Source: JAUIKM01 sp964445695 (GTDB taxonomy: Bacteria > Bacteroidota > Ignavibacteria > Kapaibacteriales > UBA7675). From it: a stretch of 64,000 nucleotides of DNA. The notes below the pieces were generated by a model. It was not told where the DNA came from. It did no database searches and worked only from the letters and a program-made list of their open reading frames with translations. This document shows positions 34,692 to 44,338 of this stretch, one piece after another. Where the stretch lies: assembly GCA_964445695.1 (NCBI GenBank), contig CAYULF010000001.1:342045-406044 (forward strand), given 5' to 3'. The stretch's first letter is position 1; every line of letters starts with the position of its first letter. The position numbers and the translations under genes were made by a program.

Positions 34692-35174
34692 TTAATCCGA
34701 CGTCAGGTCGGCGATGATGATTTTTGTCATCTGCATCATTCTGGTCATGGCGCCTTCGCTGCCTGAACTGTTTAACATTTTATCCATGCCGCGCGGACAG
34801 ACCTGCCAGGAAAGGCCGTATTTGTCTTTAAGCCAGCCGCAGGGGCCATGGCTGCCGCCATCCGCACCAAGAGCGTCCCAGTAGTAATCAATTTCCGCCT
34901 GGTCGTCGCAGAGGACAATGAACGACACGGCCTCGCTAAACGTGAAATGCGGGCCGCCGTTGAGCGCAGTTAAACGCATGCCGTTCACTTCAAAATCGAT
35001 GGTCATTACAAGGCCTTCGGGCTGGCCGTGTTGTTCAAATCCGGCTTTGCCGAAGCGCGTGGTCGCATGAATTGTTGAGTCCTTGAAAACGGAGGTATAA
35101 AAAGCCACCGCTTCTTCCGCCTGTTTGTCGAACCACAGGCAGGGCGTAATATTAGTCTGCGAAATTTCAGCCAT
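34692..35174 (-). CDS. VOC-superfamily (PhnB-like) protein
   Basis: 160 residues from ATG at 35174, which gives the family's typical start MAEISQTNITPCLWFDKQAE; a start at 35207 overlaps the previous stop by ATGA and could give coupled translation of 11 extra residues. Pattern TPCLWFDKQAEEAVAFYTSV, NGMRLTALNGGPHFTFSEAV, and GWLKDKYGLSWQVCPR is the PhnB / 3-demethylubiquinone-methyltransferase-like VOC fold. VOC proteins hold a metal for diverse reactions; the substrate is unknown. Last gene of a three-gene operon with SRPBCC and a helix-hairpin-helix protein. Confidence 0.85.
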   Translation of the reverse strand: MAEISQTNITPCLWFDKQAEEAVAFYTSVFKDSTIHATTRFGKAGFEQHGQPEGLVMTIDFEVNGMRLTALNGGPHFTFSEAVSFIVLCDDQAEIDYYWDALGADGGSHGPCGWLKDKYGLSWQVCPRGMDKMLNSSGSEGAMTRMMQMTKIIIADLTSD

Positions 35175-35203
35175 GTTTAAACAAAGTTCCGTTAAGTTGA
35201 CAT

Positions 35204-35506
35204 TCATTGTTTAAAGGTCAGACCGGCGTCAGTGAGCGCCGCTTCCAGTCGTTTGAGGCCGGCGGGGCCCATGCCGTGCAGCCCCGCGATTTCACCGCGG
35301 GTGTATTGCGACAGTGCGGCCGGACTGTCGACGCCCAATCGCTCCAGCGCCCGTCGCGCGGGAGCGGCCAGTGTAGATGTTAAGCCATTTGGGACTTTGC
35401 GACGACGTTCACATTCGGGACAAACCGGGAAGTCGCTGCTTTTGTAGTAGTAGTGCCCGGCGGCGCAGGTGCGTAGATTGCCGGCCGTAAAAATCGCCTG
35501 TATCAT
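35204..35506 (-). CDS. zinc-ribbon / helix-hairpin-helix protein (RNAP alpha-CTD-like)
   Basis: 100 residues from ATG at 35506. A short N-terminal CxxGHYYYKSSDFPVCPEC zinc-ribbon is followed by a helix-hairpin-helix (ALERLGVDSPAALSQYTRGE, IAGLHGMGPAGLKRLEAAL) like the alpha-subunit C-terminal domain of RNA polymerase. The domain pair suggests nucleic-acid binding. It lies between SRPBCC and VOC genes with short spacings and stop/start overlap, so part of the operon. Confidence 0.72.
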   Translation of the reverse strand: MIQAIFTAGNLRTCAAGHYYYKSSDFPVCPECERRRKVPNGLTSTLAAPARRALERLGVDSPAALSQYTRGEIAGLHGMGPAGLKRLEAALTDAGLTFKQ

Positions 35507-35535
35507 GAAGGGAAAAAACACATCGGCGTCCGGAG

Positions 35536-35955
35536 TCAGGATTGCGATTCAACGTGTTTGCGGAAATTGTCGAGAATGGCCTGCCAGCCCTGCTGTTGCA
35601 GCTCCAGCGAGTTCATGTTTTCCGCTTCAAAGGTTTCAACAACTTCCGTGCCGTCGCCGCTGTCGTTAAACAGCACTTCCACCAGGCGTTCGTCGTCCAG
35701 CCTGAAGTGCAATTCGTCATGCGGTACAATTTTTGTGAACTCGCCGCCGAAGTCAAAAGAAGCGCTGCCGTCGCGCGCCGCCATGGTATAGCTAAAACGA
35801 CCGCCTTCGCGCAGGTCGTTTTCGGCTTTGGGCGTGTGCCAGTCGTCCGATGCATTGTTCCACTGAACGACGTGTGCCGGGTCGGTCCACAGACGCCAGA
35901 CCAGATCGCGCGGTGCGGCAATTTTTGCGCTGACAGTAATTCGGGGTTTGGACAT
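35536..35955 (-). CDS. SRPBCC (AHSA1-type) ligand-binding protein
   Basis: 139 residues from the ATG at 35955. Begins MSKPRITVSAKIAAPRDLVW with the classic RLWTDPAHVVQWN, GGRFSYTMAARDG and GWQAILDNFRKHV end. This is the activator-of-Hsp90 homology 1-like START-fold class (COG3832), thought to bind a hydrophobic ligand. First gene of the operon and divergent (138 nt) from a GlxA-type regulator, which probably controls it. Confidence 0.88.
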   Translation of the reverse strand: MSKPRITVSAKIAAPRDLVWRLWTDPAHVVQWNNASDDWHTPKAENDLREGGRFSYTMAARDGSASFDFGGEFTKIVPHDELHFRLDDERLVEVLFNDSGDGTEVVETFEAENMNSLELQQQGWQAILDNFRKHVESQS

Positions 35956-36093
35956 GATAATCTCGTTGATTTGTTGAACAGGAATTGTTTGTTGCAATGC
36001 GACAAATATACGGCCCGGATGCGCCGGCGGCAACATGCAAATACGACATTGTCGGGTGGCAATTGCGACAGGATTTTTTGTTAGATTTGCGAC

Positions 36094-37074
36094 ATGAAAC
36101 AGATATGCATTCTCGTGCCGGAAACGGCGGTGCCGGCGGCGATTGTCGACCCGCGTTATATGTTCAGCGCTGTAAACCAGTTTTTTCGCGAAGCGGGCCA
36201 CGATCCTTTTTTCGACATTAAACTGGTGGGATTGCGTCCGACGGTTGAACTCGAACAGGGTCTGATCAGCGTGCATCCGGATCTGTTGATAGATGAAGTT
36301 AAACAAACCGATCTGATCGTCGTGCCGGCCATCAGCGGCGACGTCCGCCGCGCACTGGAGTTAAACAAAGACTTTTTGCCGTGGATGCGCGAGCTGCACA
36401 GCCGCGGCGCCGAGGTTGCCGGCTTGTGCATCGGCGCGTTCCTGCTCGGCGCGGCGGGACTGCTCGACGGCAAAACAAGTTCAACACATTGGCTATTTGC
36501 AACGCAGTTCAGAGAGATGTTCCCGCAGGTGCACCTGGCGCACGACAAAGTCGTGACGGACCAGGACGGCGTTTATACCAGCGGCGGCGCGCAGTCCTAC
36601 TGGAATTTGCTGCTCTACCTGGTCGAGAAATTCACCAGCCGGGAAATGGCGCTGATAGCCTCCAAGTTCTTTGAGCTGGATACCGCGCGCTACAGCCAGT
36701 CGCCCTTTGTCATGTTTAAAGGTCAAAAAGAGCACGGCGATCAGGAAGTACTGCAGGCGCAGGAATTTATTGAGTCGCATTTTCGCGGTCGGATTCACGT
36801 CGGTGAGCTGGCATCGCGATTCGGCATTGGACGCCGCACCTTTGAACGCCGATTCAAAAAACACACTTCTAACACTGTGGTGGAGTACATCCAAAGGGTG
36901 CGCATCGAGGCGGCCAAACAACAGCTTGAATCCGGGCACAAGTCCGTACACGAAGTCATGCAGGACGTCGGCTACAGCGATCCGCGCGCCTTCCGCGATC
37001 TATTTCGCAAAGAAGCCGGCCTCTCCCCGACCGAGTACCGAAGCAAGTACAGCATGATCAGCGTGCCGGACTAA
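36094..37074 (+). CDS. GlxA-type transcriptional regulator (DJ-1/PfpI + AraC HTH)
   Basis: 326 residues. An N-terminal DJ-1/PfpI-like domain (about 1-190) with the Cys-containing elbow EVAGLCIGAFLLGAAGLLDG, then THWLFATQF and YTSGGAQSYWNLLLYL; a C-terminal AraC double HTH (about 215-315) with FGIGRRTFERRFKKHT and MQDVGYSDPRAFRDLFRKEA. Members regulate small-molecule catabolism or stress. Divergent from the SRPBCC-HhH-VOC operon, so the target is probably that operon. Confidence 0.9.
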   Translation: MKQICILVPETAVPAAIVDPRYMFSAVNQFFREAGHDPFFDIKLVGLRPTVELEQGLISVHPDLLIDEVKQTDLIVVPAISGDVRRALELNKDFLPWMRELHSRGAEVAGLCIGAFLLGAAGLLDGKTSSTHWLFATQFREMFPQVHLAHDKVVTDQDGVYTSGGAQSYWNLLLYLVEKFTSREMALIASKFFELDTARYSQSPFVMFKGQKEHGDQEVLQAQEFIESHFRGRIHVGELASRFGIGRRTFERRFKKHTSNTVVEYIQRVRIEAAKQQLESGHKSVHEVMQDVGYSDPRAFRDLFRKEAGLSPTEYRSKYSMISVPD

Positions 37075-37097
37075 ACTCCCCTACCGACAATAAAAAA

Positions 37098-37127
37098 ACG
37101 GCCGCCGCGCTTGCGCATGACGGCCGT
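37098..37127 (-). terminator. terminator of the first paralogous secreted gene
   Basis: ACGGCCG ... CGGCCGT with GCGCTTGCGC in between; on the minus strand followed by seven T. Nearly identical hairpin at 39258-39287. Confidence 0.85.
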
Positions 37128-37182
37128 CCCGACTGCAAAGCGGATGCAGTCCAAACAGCGTCTGGAACGTGTTTGTTTGCTG

Positions 37183-38940
37183 TTAACGCACCATGAATTT
37201 CAGTGTGCGTACAGCTGCGTCCGTGCGGACCTGAATAAGGTAGACGCCCGGTTCCAGATCGGCAGTTGAAATGTTTAAGCCCTGTTCACCGGCATTGAGG
37301 CGAATATTCTGTTCGAAGCGTATGCGGCCACTCAGGTCGCTGACGCGCAGTAGCGCGTCCACGTCGCCCGACTCGTTTACAAGTTGCAGGTCGAGATCCT
37401 GCCCTTGTTCCACCGGCACGGGACCGGCCTGCAGGTTGTCAGCTTGTTCTCTCGGTAGAGCCGGACCGCCGTCTTTGGAAGTCGTGAATATTGGACAAAT
37501 GGTTGTCGACATCAGAAGTGCTCCGTGAGCCATCTCAATCGATGTTACAGGAGTGTAATTGTCAACATCAAAATCCAGTATTTCGTAGCCATCGATACTG
37601 TACATGTTATAGGTTTGCGTTGACGTGCATCCTGTCTGCCCCGTTCCGGACGTACGCAGCATATACCAGTCGCGCGAACCGAAACCGGTGGGATGTTCAC
37701 TTGTGCCACAAACCCAGTAACCGCGCTCATTGGTGGCCGAGATAAATCGCTCAACCGCGTGCCCGTGGTCGATCGTCCCCGGCTGTAATCCCGGCGATGT
37801 CGTCACCCAGGTCGGCATCATTGTAAACCGATCAAATTCCATCATTAACAAATCCTGCTCGCCGGCAGCGCTGGTCTGTGCAAAACCGGTGACGACCAGA
37901 TGATCGGGTACATGGCCCCAGGTAATGTGAAAACCGCCGTGGTGCCCATCCGTAATGCCGGCGTAATTGTAGTAGAATGTCGGAGCAGGCACGTGTTGAT
38001 TCTGCCCACGCCAAACAGACGTAAGGATCAATTCTGAGGTGCCGTCAGGACAATCCAGACCACAGGCATACATAGTTGCAGCATTTCCAATTTCAACTTC
38101 ATGGAACAATCCATCGCTGTAAGGTTTGCCCTGCGTTGAAGCGGAAACAAGACCTCCTGTTCTGCGTACAATGGTCATCAGCATTGGATCGGTATACCCG
38201 GTGTCCCCTGCCTCTTCAGCAAAGCCACATATTAACAGACCGAAGTCTAGTCCGTACTCGTCCACATCCCAGGCTTCTTCCCGGCCTTCGGTACCGTAAA
38301 CCTTGGTCCAGTTGGTGGCGCCCGTCATAATGTCCATGTTAACGGCAAAAACATCACTCTGAGAATTTGCACTGAGTTGGCCCCACACTGTTCCCGTAAT
38401 AATAACCTGGCCAAGATTCGTCTGGAAAATACCGCGCGCCAATTCGTCTTTACCTTCGGTCGCAATCGTCCAGAAGGTAGGCGTCACTGTGGAACCGGCG
38501 CCGTCCAGCACTCCTATCAGTATATCCCAATCTGCATCCGGCTCATTCAGCCTGCGATAATTGGCAACAAAGGCAATGTTGTAGTTCTGCAATTCAACGA
38601 CGTCAAAGAAGTCGGGATGGATTTCGTATTCGTCATTTGAAAGTGGGTAAGTGTTTTCCCAGGCCATCGTACCGGTTGCGTCGAGACGCGTGACTGTTAA
38701 CTTCCAGCGATCAGGTGCTGAACTGTATTGAGTGGAGCCGACAACAATAACATCGCCATTCTGCATTTTCAGGTTAGCAAGCGCGATGCCGTTGTCCAGC
38801 CCGCTGTTGCCGAAGAGTTTCTCCCAGGTGTTAACCTGCGCACGCGTCTCCGCATGCAAAAACACACAGACCAAAATCGCGGCCAGCAATTGAAAACTCC
38901 GCCCTCGGAAAGCTGTCGAGGTAGATTGAAATAAACGCAT
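37183..38940 (-). CDS. secreted sorting-domain protein, paralogue 1
   Basis: 585 residues, signal peptide (about 1-34). About half the length matches the next paralogue (39344-41116) in order: NTWEKLFGNSGLDNGIALAN, QYSSAPDRWKLTVTRLDATG, ENTYPLSNDEYEIHPDFFDV, VYGTEGREEAWDVDEYG, FYYNYAGITDGHHGGFHIT and the C-terminal SGRIRFEQNI-to-MVR sorting domain. The repeated YDxxGxxxW blocks resemble delta-60/propeller repeats. Extracellular by type IX secretion; function unknown. Confidence 0.8.
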   Translation of the reverse strand: MRLFQSTSTAFRGRSFQLLAAILVCVFLHAETRAQVNTWEKLFGNSGLDNGIALANLKMQNGDVIVVGSTQYSSAPDRWKLTVTRLDATGTMAWENTYPLSNDEYEIHPDFFDVVELQNYNIAFVANYRRLNEPDADWDILIGVLDGAGSTVTPTFWTIATEGKDELARGIFQTNLGQVIITGTVWGQLSANSQSDVFAVNMDIMTGATNWTKVYGTEGREEAWDVDEYGLDFGLLICGFAEEAGDTGYTDPMLMTIVRRTGGLVSASTQGKPYSDGLFHEVEIGNAATMYACGLDCPDGTSELILTSVWRGQNQHVPAPTFYYNYAGITDGHHGGFHITWGHVPDHLVVTGFAQTSAAGEQDLLMMEFDRFTMMPTWVTTSPGLQPGTIDHGHAVERFISATNERGYWVCGTSEHPTGFGSRDWYMLRTSGTGQTGCTSTQTYNMYSIDGYEILDFDVDNYTPVTSIEMAHGALLMSTTICPIFTTSKDGGPALPREQADNLQAGPVPVEQGQDLDLQLVNESGDVDALLRVSDLSGRIRFEQNIRLNAGEQGLNISTADLEPGVYLIQVRTDAAVRTLKFMVR

Positions 38941-39149
38941 AGTGCCATTCCCATGAAAAGTTAAAAAGCTCTGTCAAAACGGGGGCTCAAGCTTGCGAGG
39001 TCAGGCGAAGAGAGATTTACATTATCTTCAGGCAGACGGGCCGACTGTTGTTGCGATCTCTCGCCGCTCGTCTGTCCATGCGCTGCGCCTCACAGCCCGA
39101 ATATATGGCAGGATTGCAATTCACCTGCGGGGTATTTAGTGAGTACGAG

Positions 39150-39184
39150 CCACGTAAACCCCTGATATTCAAGGGGTTACGGTG
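39150..39184. other. hairpin in intergenic region
   Basis: GTAA(A)CCCCT pairs with AGGGGTTAC around GATATTCA. No T run; it may be a processing or regulatory hairpin upstream of the 37183-38940 gene. Confidence 0.4.
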
Positions 39185-39257
39185 ACACAGTTCGCGAGCA
39201 AATCAATCATCTGTTGCGTGGTTGTACACCTACGTTCGTTGTGGGAGCCATAAAAAA

Positions 39258-39287
39258 ACGGCCGCCGCGCTTGCGCGTGACGGCCGT
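39258..39287 (-). terminator. terminator of the second paralogous secreted gene
   Basis: Hairpin ACGGCCG / CGGCCGT followed on the minus strand by seven T. Confidence 0.85.
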
Positions 39288-39343
39288 TCAGCTTCCGAAC
39301 CTGGATCGACTTAAACAAAAACTGCCGCTTGTTTAAGCCGAGA

Positions 39344-41116
39344 TTAACGCACGATGAATTTCAACGTGCGTATTGCGGCGTCCGTGCGTACCTGTACAAT
39401 GTAGACGCCCGCTTCCAGGTTGGCAGTCGGAAGTTTAAATGTCTGTTCGCCCGCCAGAAGACTGATGTTTTGCTCGTAACGCGTGCGGCCCGTCATGTCG
39501 CTGATGCGCAGCACGCCGTCGACGTCGCCGAAGTTGTTCTCGAGGCGCACGTCGATGCTCTGTCCCGGCTCAACCGGAATGGGACCGGCATGAAGATTGG
39601 CAATGGCCGCTTCACCGGCCGACGCTTCGTCGCTGTTCTTGAAAGTCGAAAAGATTGGACATATCGTCGTTGTCATGAGCAGCGCCCCGTGGTTCATTTC
39701 GATCGGACTGACGGGAGTAAAGTCCACTTCGTGGTAAAAGACCTGGTCGAAACCGTCGATGCTGTACATGTCGTGCGACGGCGTAAACGTGCAGCCGGTC
39801 TGCCCGGAACCCGAGGTCCGCAGCACGTACCAGTCACGCGAACCAAAACCCGCCGAGTGCACGCTTGTGCCGGAAACCCAGTAGCCCTGTTCACCCGTGC
39901 TGGTTTTGGTAAACGGCGCAACGGCGTGTCCGTGGTCGATCGTATTTGTCGGCGCGCGCGGGGACGTGCGCACCCAGGTCGGCATCATTGACCAGCGATT
40001 GAATTCCATTAACATCAGATCTTGCTCGCCGGCGGTATTAGTCTGGGCAAAACCGGTAACGACAAGATGGTCCGGCGTATGGCTGTGGTCGATGTGGAAT
40101 CCGCCGTGGTGCCCGTTCGTCACTCCGGCGTAGTTGTAGTAAAACGTCGGCCCCGGCGTGTGATTCGCAAAACCGATAACCGCCGAAGAAATGATCACTT
40201 CGGATGTTCCGTTGGGACAATCCAGCCCGCAGACAAACATGCGGTCCGGATCCGTCAACACCAGCTCGTGGAACAGCCCGTCGCTGTTTGCCTTACCCTG
40301 AAGCGTCGCAAAACGGAATACGCCCGTCCAGCGGCCCACAGTCATCAGAAGAGGATCGGTAAAGGTGCTCGATGCGGCTTCGTCCGCAAATCCTGCGATC
40401 ATCAAACGGCTGTCCGCACCGTATTCCTTGACGTCCCAGGCTTCTTCACGCCCTTCTGTTCCGTAATAGAACGACCAGCTTGTAATCCCCGTCATGATGT
40501 TGAGTTTCGTTGCAAAAATATCGCTCTGCGATGTGGAGCTTAACTGATTCCAGACGGTGCCGACAACGACAATTTCACCGTCTTTGGCTTCAGTGATCCC
40601 GCGTCCAACGTCGTCCTTGCCGCCCGTCGCGACCGTCCAGAATGTAGGCGTCAGCAAGGTACCGTTTGCATTTAAAACGCCGATTAACACGTCCCAGTCC
40701 GGATTCGGAACATTGAGCTTGCGATAGTTGGCGACAAAGGCGATGTCCCCCGTGCTCATCTCGATAATATCGAAAGCGTCCGGGTGAATCTCGTATTCGT
40801 TGTCGAAAAAGGGATAAGTGTTTTCCCAGACGATCGCGCCGTTCTGGTCCAGCCGCGTAATCGTTAACTTCCAGCGGTCCGGCGAAGAGCTGTATTGCAC
40901 CGATCCGATGACGACCACATCGCCGTCCTGCTGGCTCAGCGTCGCCAGCGCCACGCCGTTGTCGAGCCCGCCGCCGCCGTAGAGATTCTCCCAGGTGTTA
41001 ACCTGCGCTTGCAACGCAGCATGTGTAAACAGAAAACAACAAGCCATAAACAACAGAGTCAAACCCGCCCGTGTGTTCACGGGGCGCAGTAGTTGAATTC
41101 CTGGCATAGTAACCAT
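39344..41116 (-). CDS. secreted sorting-domain protein, paralogue 2
   Basis: 590 residues, signal peptide (about 1-38). Tandem paralogue of 37183-38940 with the same ordered motifs (NTWENLYGGGGLDNGVALAT, TWTVATGGKDDVGRGITEAK, YGTEGREEAWDVKEYGADSR, FYYNYAGVTNGHHGGFHID, TGRTRYEQNISLLAGEQTF). Each copy has its own terminator, so they are transcribed separately. Likely extracellular; the copies probably bind or sense similar ligands. Function unknown. Confidence 0.8.
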   Translation of the reverse strand: MVTMPGIQLLRPVNTRAGLTLLFMACCFLFTHAALQAQVNTWENLYGGGGLDNGVALATLSQQDGDVVVIGSVQYSSSPDRWKLTITRLDQNGAIVWENTYPFFDNEYEIHPDAFDIIEMSTGDIAFVANYRKLNVPNPDWDVLIGVLNANGTLLTPTFWTVATGGKDDVGRGITEAKDGEIVVVGTVWNQLSSTSQSDIFATKLNIMTGITSWSFYYGTEGREEAWDVKEYGADSRLMIAGFADEAASSTFTDPLLMTVGRWTGVFRFATLQGKANSDGLFHELVLTDPDRMFVCGLDCPNGTSEVIISSAVIGFANHTPGPTFYYNYAGVTNGHHGGFHIDHSHTPDHLVVTGFAQTNTAGEQDLMLMEFNRWSMMPTWVRTSPRAPTNTIDHGHAVAPFTKTSTGEQGYWVSGTSVHSAGFGSRDWYVLRTSGSGQTGCTFTPSHDMYSIDGFDQVFYHEVDFTPVSPIEMNHGALLMTTTICPIFSTFKNSDEASAGEAAIANLHAGPIPVEPGQSIDVRLENNFGDVDGVLRISDMTGRTRYEQNISLLAGEQTFKLPTANLEAGVYIVQVRTDAAIRTLKFIVR

Positions 41117-41720
41117 CCAAAGAATAGTTGATGAAATAATACAGGTGGTTCCGGCGCTGTCGGATGCGGCTTCGCTATGGCTCGCATGGTCGTCCGATCT
41201 GCATGATCATCATTGTGCTGATGTGCGGCGCTTGCCGGTTCGGATAGATCGGCGATCAGACGCATGCCATGATCTCGGCAGTGATGCAACCTCGCCTACT
41301 TTCAGTGTGAGAACGACTTGCACGGGCTTAAGGGCCGACCGCCTGCCTGCTTAGCGATCTCGAAAATTCGGCAGGCCCGATCTGGCACCGGATTGAGAGA
41401 ACATATGCAGCCGCTGCAAATTCATCGCTACGGAATAACTACGCAGGAACTCATAAGCCATTTATTATCAAGGTATTAGCAGCACCGCAATATTCGGAAG
41501 ACGGCCTTGAAACGCAGTTTCATGTTGCAGGCGCAACGCTGCGGCAGCGCTTTCGTTGCTTTTCCCGGTCCTCTCCGCAGCGCCGAATTTCCGTGGCGCG
41601 GTCGAAATTGACAACAGGCTGTTCAGCGCATTTTTGCTAACTTCTCGGACCTCCGCGTGCACCCGTTTGAGAGGTCTCAACCAAATTTCACATCCCCCAA
41701 GTATTTCGGAGTCATTTCTC
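41117..41720. other. intergenic region, nothing recognised
   Basis: About 600 bases between divergent genes (a secreted protein and the glucanase). No repeat, hairpin or RNA seen. Confidence 0.4.
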
Positions 41721-43094
41721 ATGTCAAGCATTTATCTCTCCGTCGATGCAAGATCATCCGGCCTTGCCGAGGGCACGCCCGTGTACATGTATGTCGTCGG
41801 CCTTGTCAGCGTTGCGGCAACTTCGACCACGCCCGCAGTGGAAACCTTCTACCGACTGGATTCAACCGGCAAGCCGCACGTCATGCAGGCCACTGACAAC
41901 ACCGAGGCCGCGTTTACTTTTCCGGGATCCGGCTCCCTGTCAACTAAGGCCGTCGAAGCGCTCAAATCCAACTATCCTCTCGCATGGGCCGACTACAGTA
42001 TCCCGGTGTCGCTGACGGAAGTGACCAAAATTGATCTGGCGAAAATCAACACGACCAACTGCCCCGGACTGGGCACGGGTACCGCCGCATTCAGCGGTCG
42101 CATCTACTTTTCCGTCGGAGTTCCGAAGTTGCCGATTTCCCCCACCGGCTCGCCGGCCACGGGTTATACCGCACCTGTGTTTTGCAACCCGCCGGGGAAT
42201 CAGACTCTGTTCGACTGGATCGAATTTTCCTTTGATTCCAACCAGGCGTTTAACGGCAACACCACACAGGTCGATCAGTTTGGATTCCCGCTGACCTTAA
42301 ACGGAACGCCCGGCGGCAGCATCCAGGGCATGTTGAATAAAACGCGCTCCGAAATCACGGCCGCCTTCGGATCCGGTTTAAGCGGTCCCATCGGCAACGG
42401 CCTGCTACAGGTTCCCGTCAACAATGACGCGCGTGAAGCTTATCCGGACTTTGTTAACTACCTGCGTCTGATTTCACCCAAAACACTCACGGGTGAGAAC
42501 AACTACACCGGCAGCCTCAATAGTTTCTACGACAACGTGATCAACAGCTCCTACACCACCTGGCAAACCACTCCGCTCGTCACAAACGACCAGTCGACCG
42601 GCTACTACACCGGTTATGTTCCTGTAGCCGATAAGGGCGACGGCACGGACAAGGACTCCAATTCACAGTACGCCGGCAAGTTAATTTTCTTTAAAGGCCA
42701 GTACAGCAGCGTGGCGGACATGAAAAACAAAACGCCCGACTTTGTGCTCGGGCGCATCGACAGCTACGAAGTCTGGCAGTGTGAAGGACAGCTGGCCGCG
42801 GGCGGCGACGCACAGAAAAATGTGGGCAAGATGATTGCCGCAGCGCTCAACCGCGGCGTGATCGCCAACAGCCTGGACGACGCAACATGCTCCGGCGACG
42901 CTTCCTCGTTTTACCCAAGCGGCGGAACCTTTAACGAATGGTCGCAAAAGTTCCACGAATTCAGCGAAAACGGACTGGCCTACGGCTTCCCCTACGACGA
43001 CGTCTGTGATCAGAATCCGTCCATCGGCATCTCAGGCACAACCGCGATCGACATTACAATCGACGGATTCTGGATTCGCAAATTCCAGCCCTGA
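41721..43094 (+). CDS. GH64-family-like beta-1,3-glucanase
   Basis: 457 residues from ATG at 41721 (CGGAG upstream). The core matches glycoside hydrolase family 64: FSGRIYFSVG, NPPGNQTLFDWIEFSFDSN (Glu168, the predicted general acid/base) and NTTQVDQFGFPLTLNG (Asp185, the predicted nucleophile, 17 residues on). GH64 enzymes release oligosaccharides from beta-1,3-glucan (laminarin, curdlan). No signal peptide is evident, so export needs another route or the start is wrong. Terminator follows. Confidence 0.72.
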   Translation: MSSIYLSVDARSSGLAEGTPVYMYVVGLVSVAATSTTPAVETFYRLDSTGKPHVMQATDNTEAAFTFPGSGSLSTKAVEALKSNYPLAWADYSIPVSLTEVTKIDLAKINTTNCPGLGTGTAAFSGRIYFSVGVPKLPISPTGSPATGYTAPVFCNPPGNQTLFDWIEFSFDSNQAFNGNTTQVDQFGFPLTLNGTPGGSIQGMLNKTRSEITAAFGSGLSGPIGNGLLQVPVNNDAREAYPDFVNYLRLISPKTLTGENNYTGSLNSFYDNVINSSYTTWQTTPLVTNDQSTGYYTGYVPVADKGDGTDKDSNSQYAGKLIFFKGQYSSVADMKNKTPDFVLGRIDSYEVWQCEGQLAAGGDAQKNVGKMIAAALNRGVIANSLDDATCSGDASSFYPSGGTFNEWSQKFHEFSENGLAYGFPYDDVCDQNPSIGISGTTAIDITIDGFWIRKFQP

Positions 43095-43128
43095 TACCCG
43101 TTTTCAGGCGCTGCGTGCATTAAACAGC

Positions 43129-43160
43129 AATGCCCTGCCGACGAAGGTCGACAGGGCATT
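43129..43160. terminator. bidirectional terminator
   Basis: AATGCCCTG pairs with CAGGGCATT in a long hairpin with an AAGG turn, T-rich tail on the plus side. Between convergent genes. Confidence 0.8.
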
Positions 43161-43206
43161 TTTCATTCCTGCCTGCGGCGACAATTTACCGCGCAAACCA
43201 AGGATT

Positions 43207-43641
43207 TTATTGCCGCGGATATTCGTAGTTAAACATCCAGTTGATGCCGAACTTGTCCGTCACCATACCGAAGTACGCGCCCCAGAACTGGTCCTGCATC
43301 GGCATCGTCACCGTTCCACCTGCGCCCAATGCCGCGAACAGGCGGTCGGCCTCTTCTTTGCTCGACGGAGAAACGGATACGGAAAAGTTGTTGCCCATCG
43401 TTATCGGCGGGCTCATTCCCGGCATGGTATCGCTTCCCATCAGAATCGTTTCTGAGGAGATCGGCAGGCTGACGTGCATGATGCGGTCTTTAAGCTCGTC
43501 GGGCAGTGGCTGCCCGCCTTGAGGCGGCATTTCGCCAAACGTTGATCTGTAAGAAAACTCGCCGCCGAACGCGCCTTTGTAAAAATCAAAGGCGTCGCCG
43601 CACTGGCCTTCAAAGGTCAGGTAAACATTGACAGTGGTCAT
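43207..43641 (-). CDS. VOC-superfamily (PhnB-like) protein
   Basis: 144 residues from ATG at 43641 (an upstream start adds 12 residues not typical of the family). TVNVYLTFEGQCGDAFDFYK, GEFSYRSTFGEM, VSLPISSETILMGSD and FWGAYFGMVTDKFGINWMFN are the PhnB-type VOC pattern. Substrate unknown. Adjacent operon is SRPBCC/ArsR; such genes often travel together in COG2764/COG3832 clusters. Confidence 0.86.
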   Translation of the reverse strand: MTTVNVYLTFEGQCGDAFDFYKGAFGGEFSYRSTFGEMPPQGGQPLPDELKDRIMHVSLPISSETILMGSDTMPGMSPPITMGNNFSVSVSPSSKEEADRLFAALGAGGTVTMPMQDQFWGAYFGMVTDKFGINWMFNYEYPRQ

Positions 43642-43915
43642 GTTCCAATAATCCCGTGCAATTGATGAAAAGATCAAACTCTAAGTGAGTAGAGTGTTAT
43701 GCGCCGCGTCCAAGTTAGCACATTTGTACATCCATTTCAAAACCGCCCGCGGTCCCGCCTCAGCTTCGGTGCATTTTGGTCGTTCCGGGCTCCGGCCACC
43801 ACCCGGCCCGCCGTTTAAGTTGTACATAAAACACCAAACGCAAAGGGCCGTGTAACTGTTTACATCGGCGTCCTTTGCGTTTAAGTAAATTGCTGAACCA
43901 CGTATTCTGAATGCC

Positions 43916-44338
43916 TTAACTCATGTATCCCGCCAGACTGTCGAGAATGGCCGTCCACCCGCCTGCGTGGTTGTCGCGTGAAGTTTCATCGGAAAACTTA
44001 ACATGTTTCAATTCTACCAGCGTGCCTTCTTCCGTCGAACTGAAGTTAAGCGTTACAGTGGAGTCTTCCACGGAAAAGGGCGACTGCCAGGTAAACTCAA
44101 TCTGATTGTGCGGATTAAGCGTTTTGTATACGCCCCAATGCGGAATTTCCTGTTCGCCGGCGGCCATGACGATCGAAAATTTTCCGCCCACGCGCGGATC
44201 GGTTTCGGCTTTCGGCACAGTCATTCCCGGTCCGGGGATCACAAACTGCGCCAGCATTTCTGGGTCCAGCCAGGCGTTGTACACGGCTTCAATCGGCGCT
44301 TTGATGGTGCGTGAAACGTTTAATGTCAGGTCAGCCAT
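43916..44338 (-). CDS. SRPBCC (AHSA1-type) protein
   Basis: 140 residues. LTLNVSRTIKAPIEAVYNAW, LAQFVIPGPGMTVPKAETDP, GGKFSIVMAAGEQEIPHWGV and GGWTAILDSLAGYM define the fold. Start overlaps the end of the ArsR gene by 8 nt, so translation is coupled. Binds an unknown hydrophobic ligand or effector of the regulator. Confidence 0.9.
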   Translation of the reverse strand: MADLTLNVSRTIKAPIEAVYNAWLDPEMLAQFVIPGPGMTVPKAETDPRVGGKFSIVMAAGEQEIPHWGVYKTLNPHNQIEFTWQSPFSVEDSTVTLNFSSTEEGTLVELKHVKFSDETSRDNHAGGWTAILDSLAGYMS

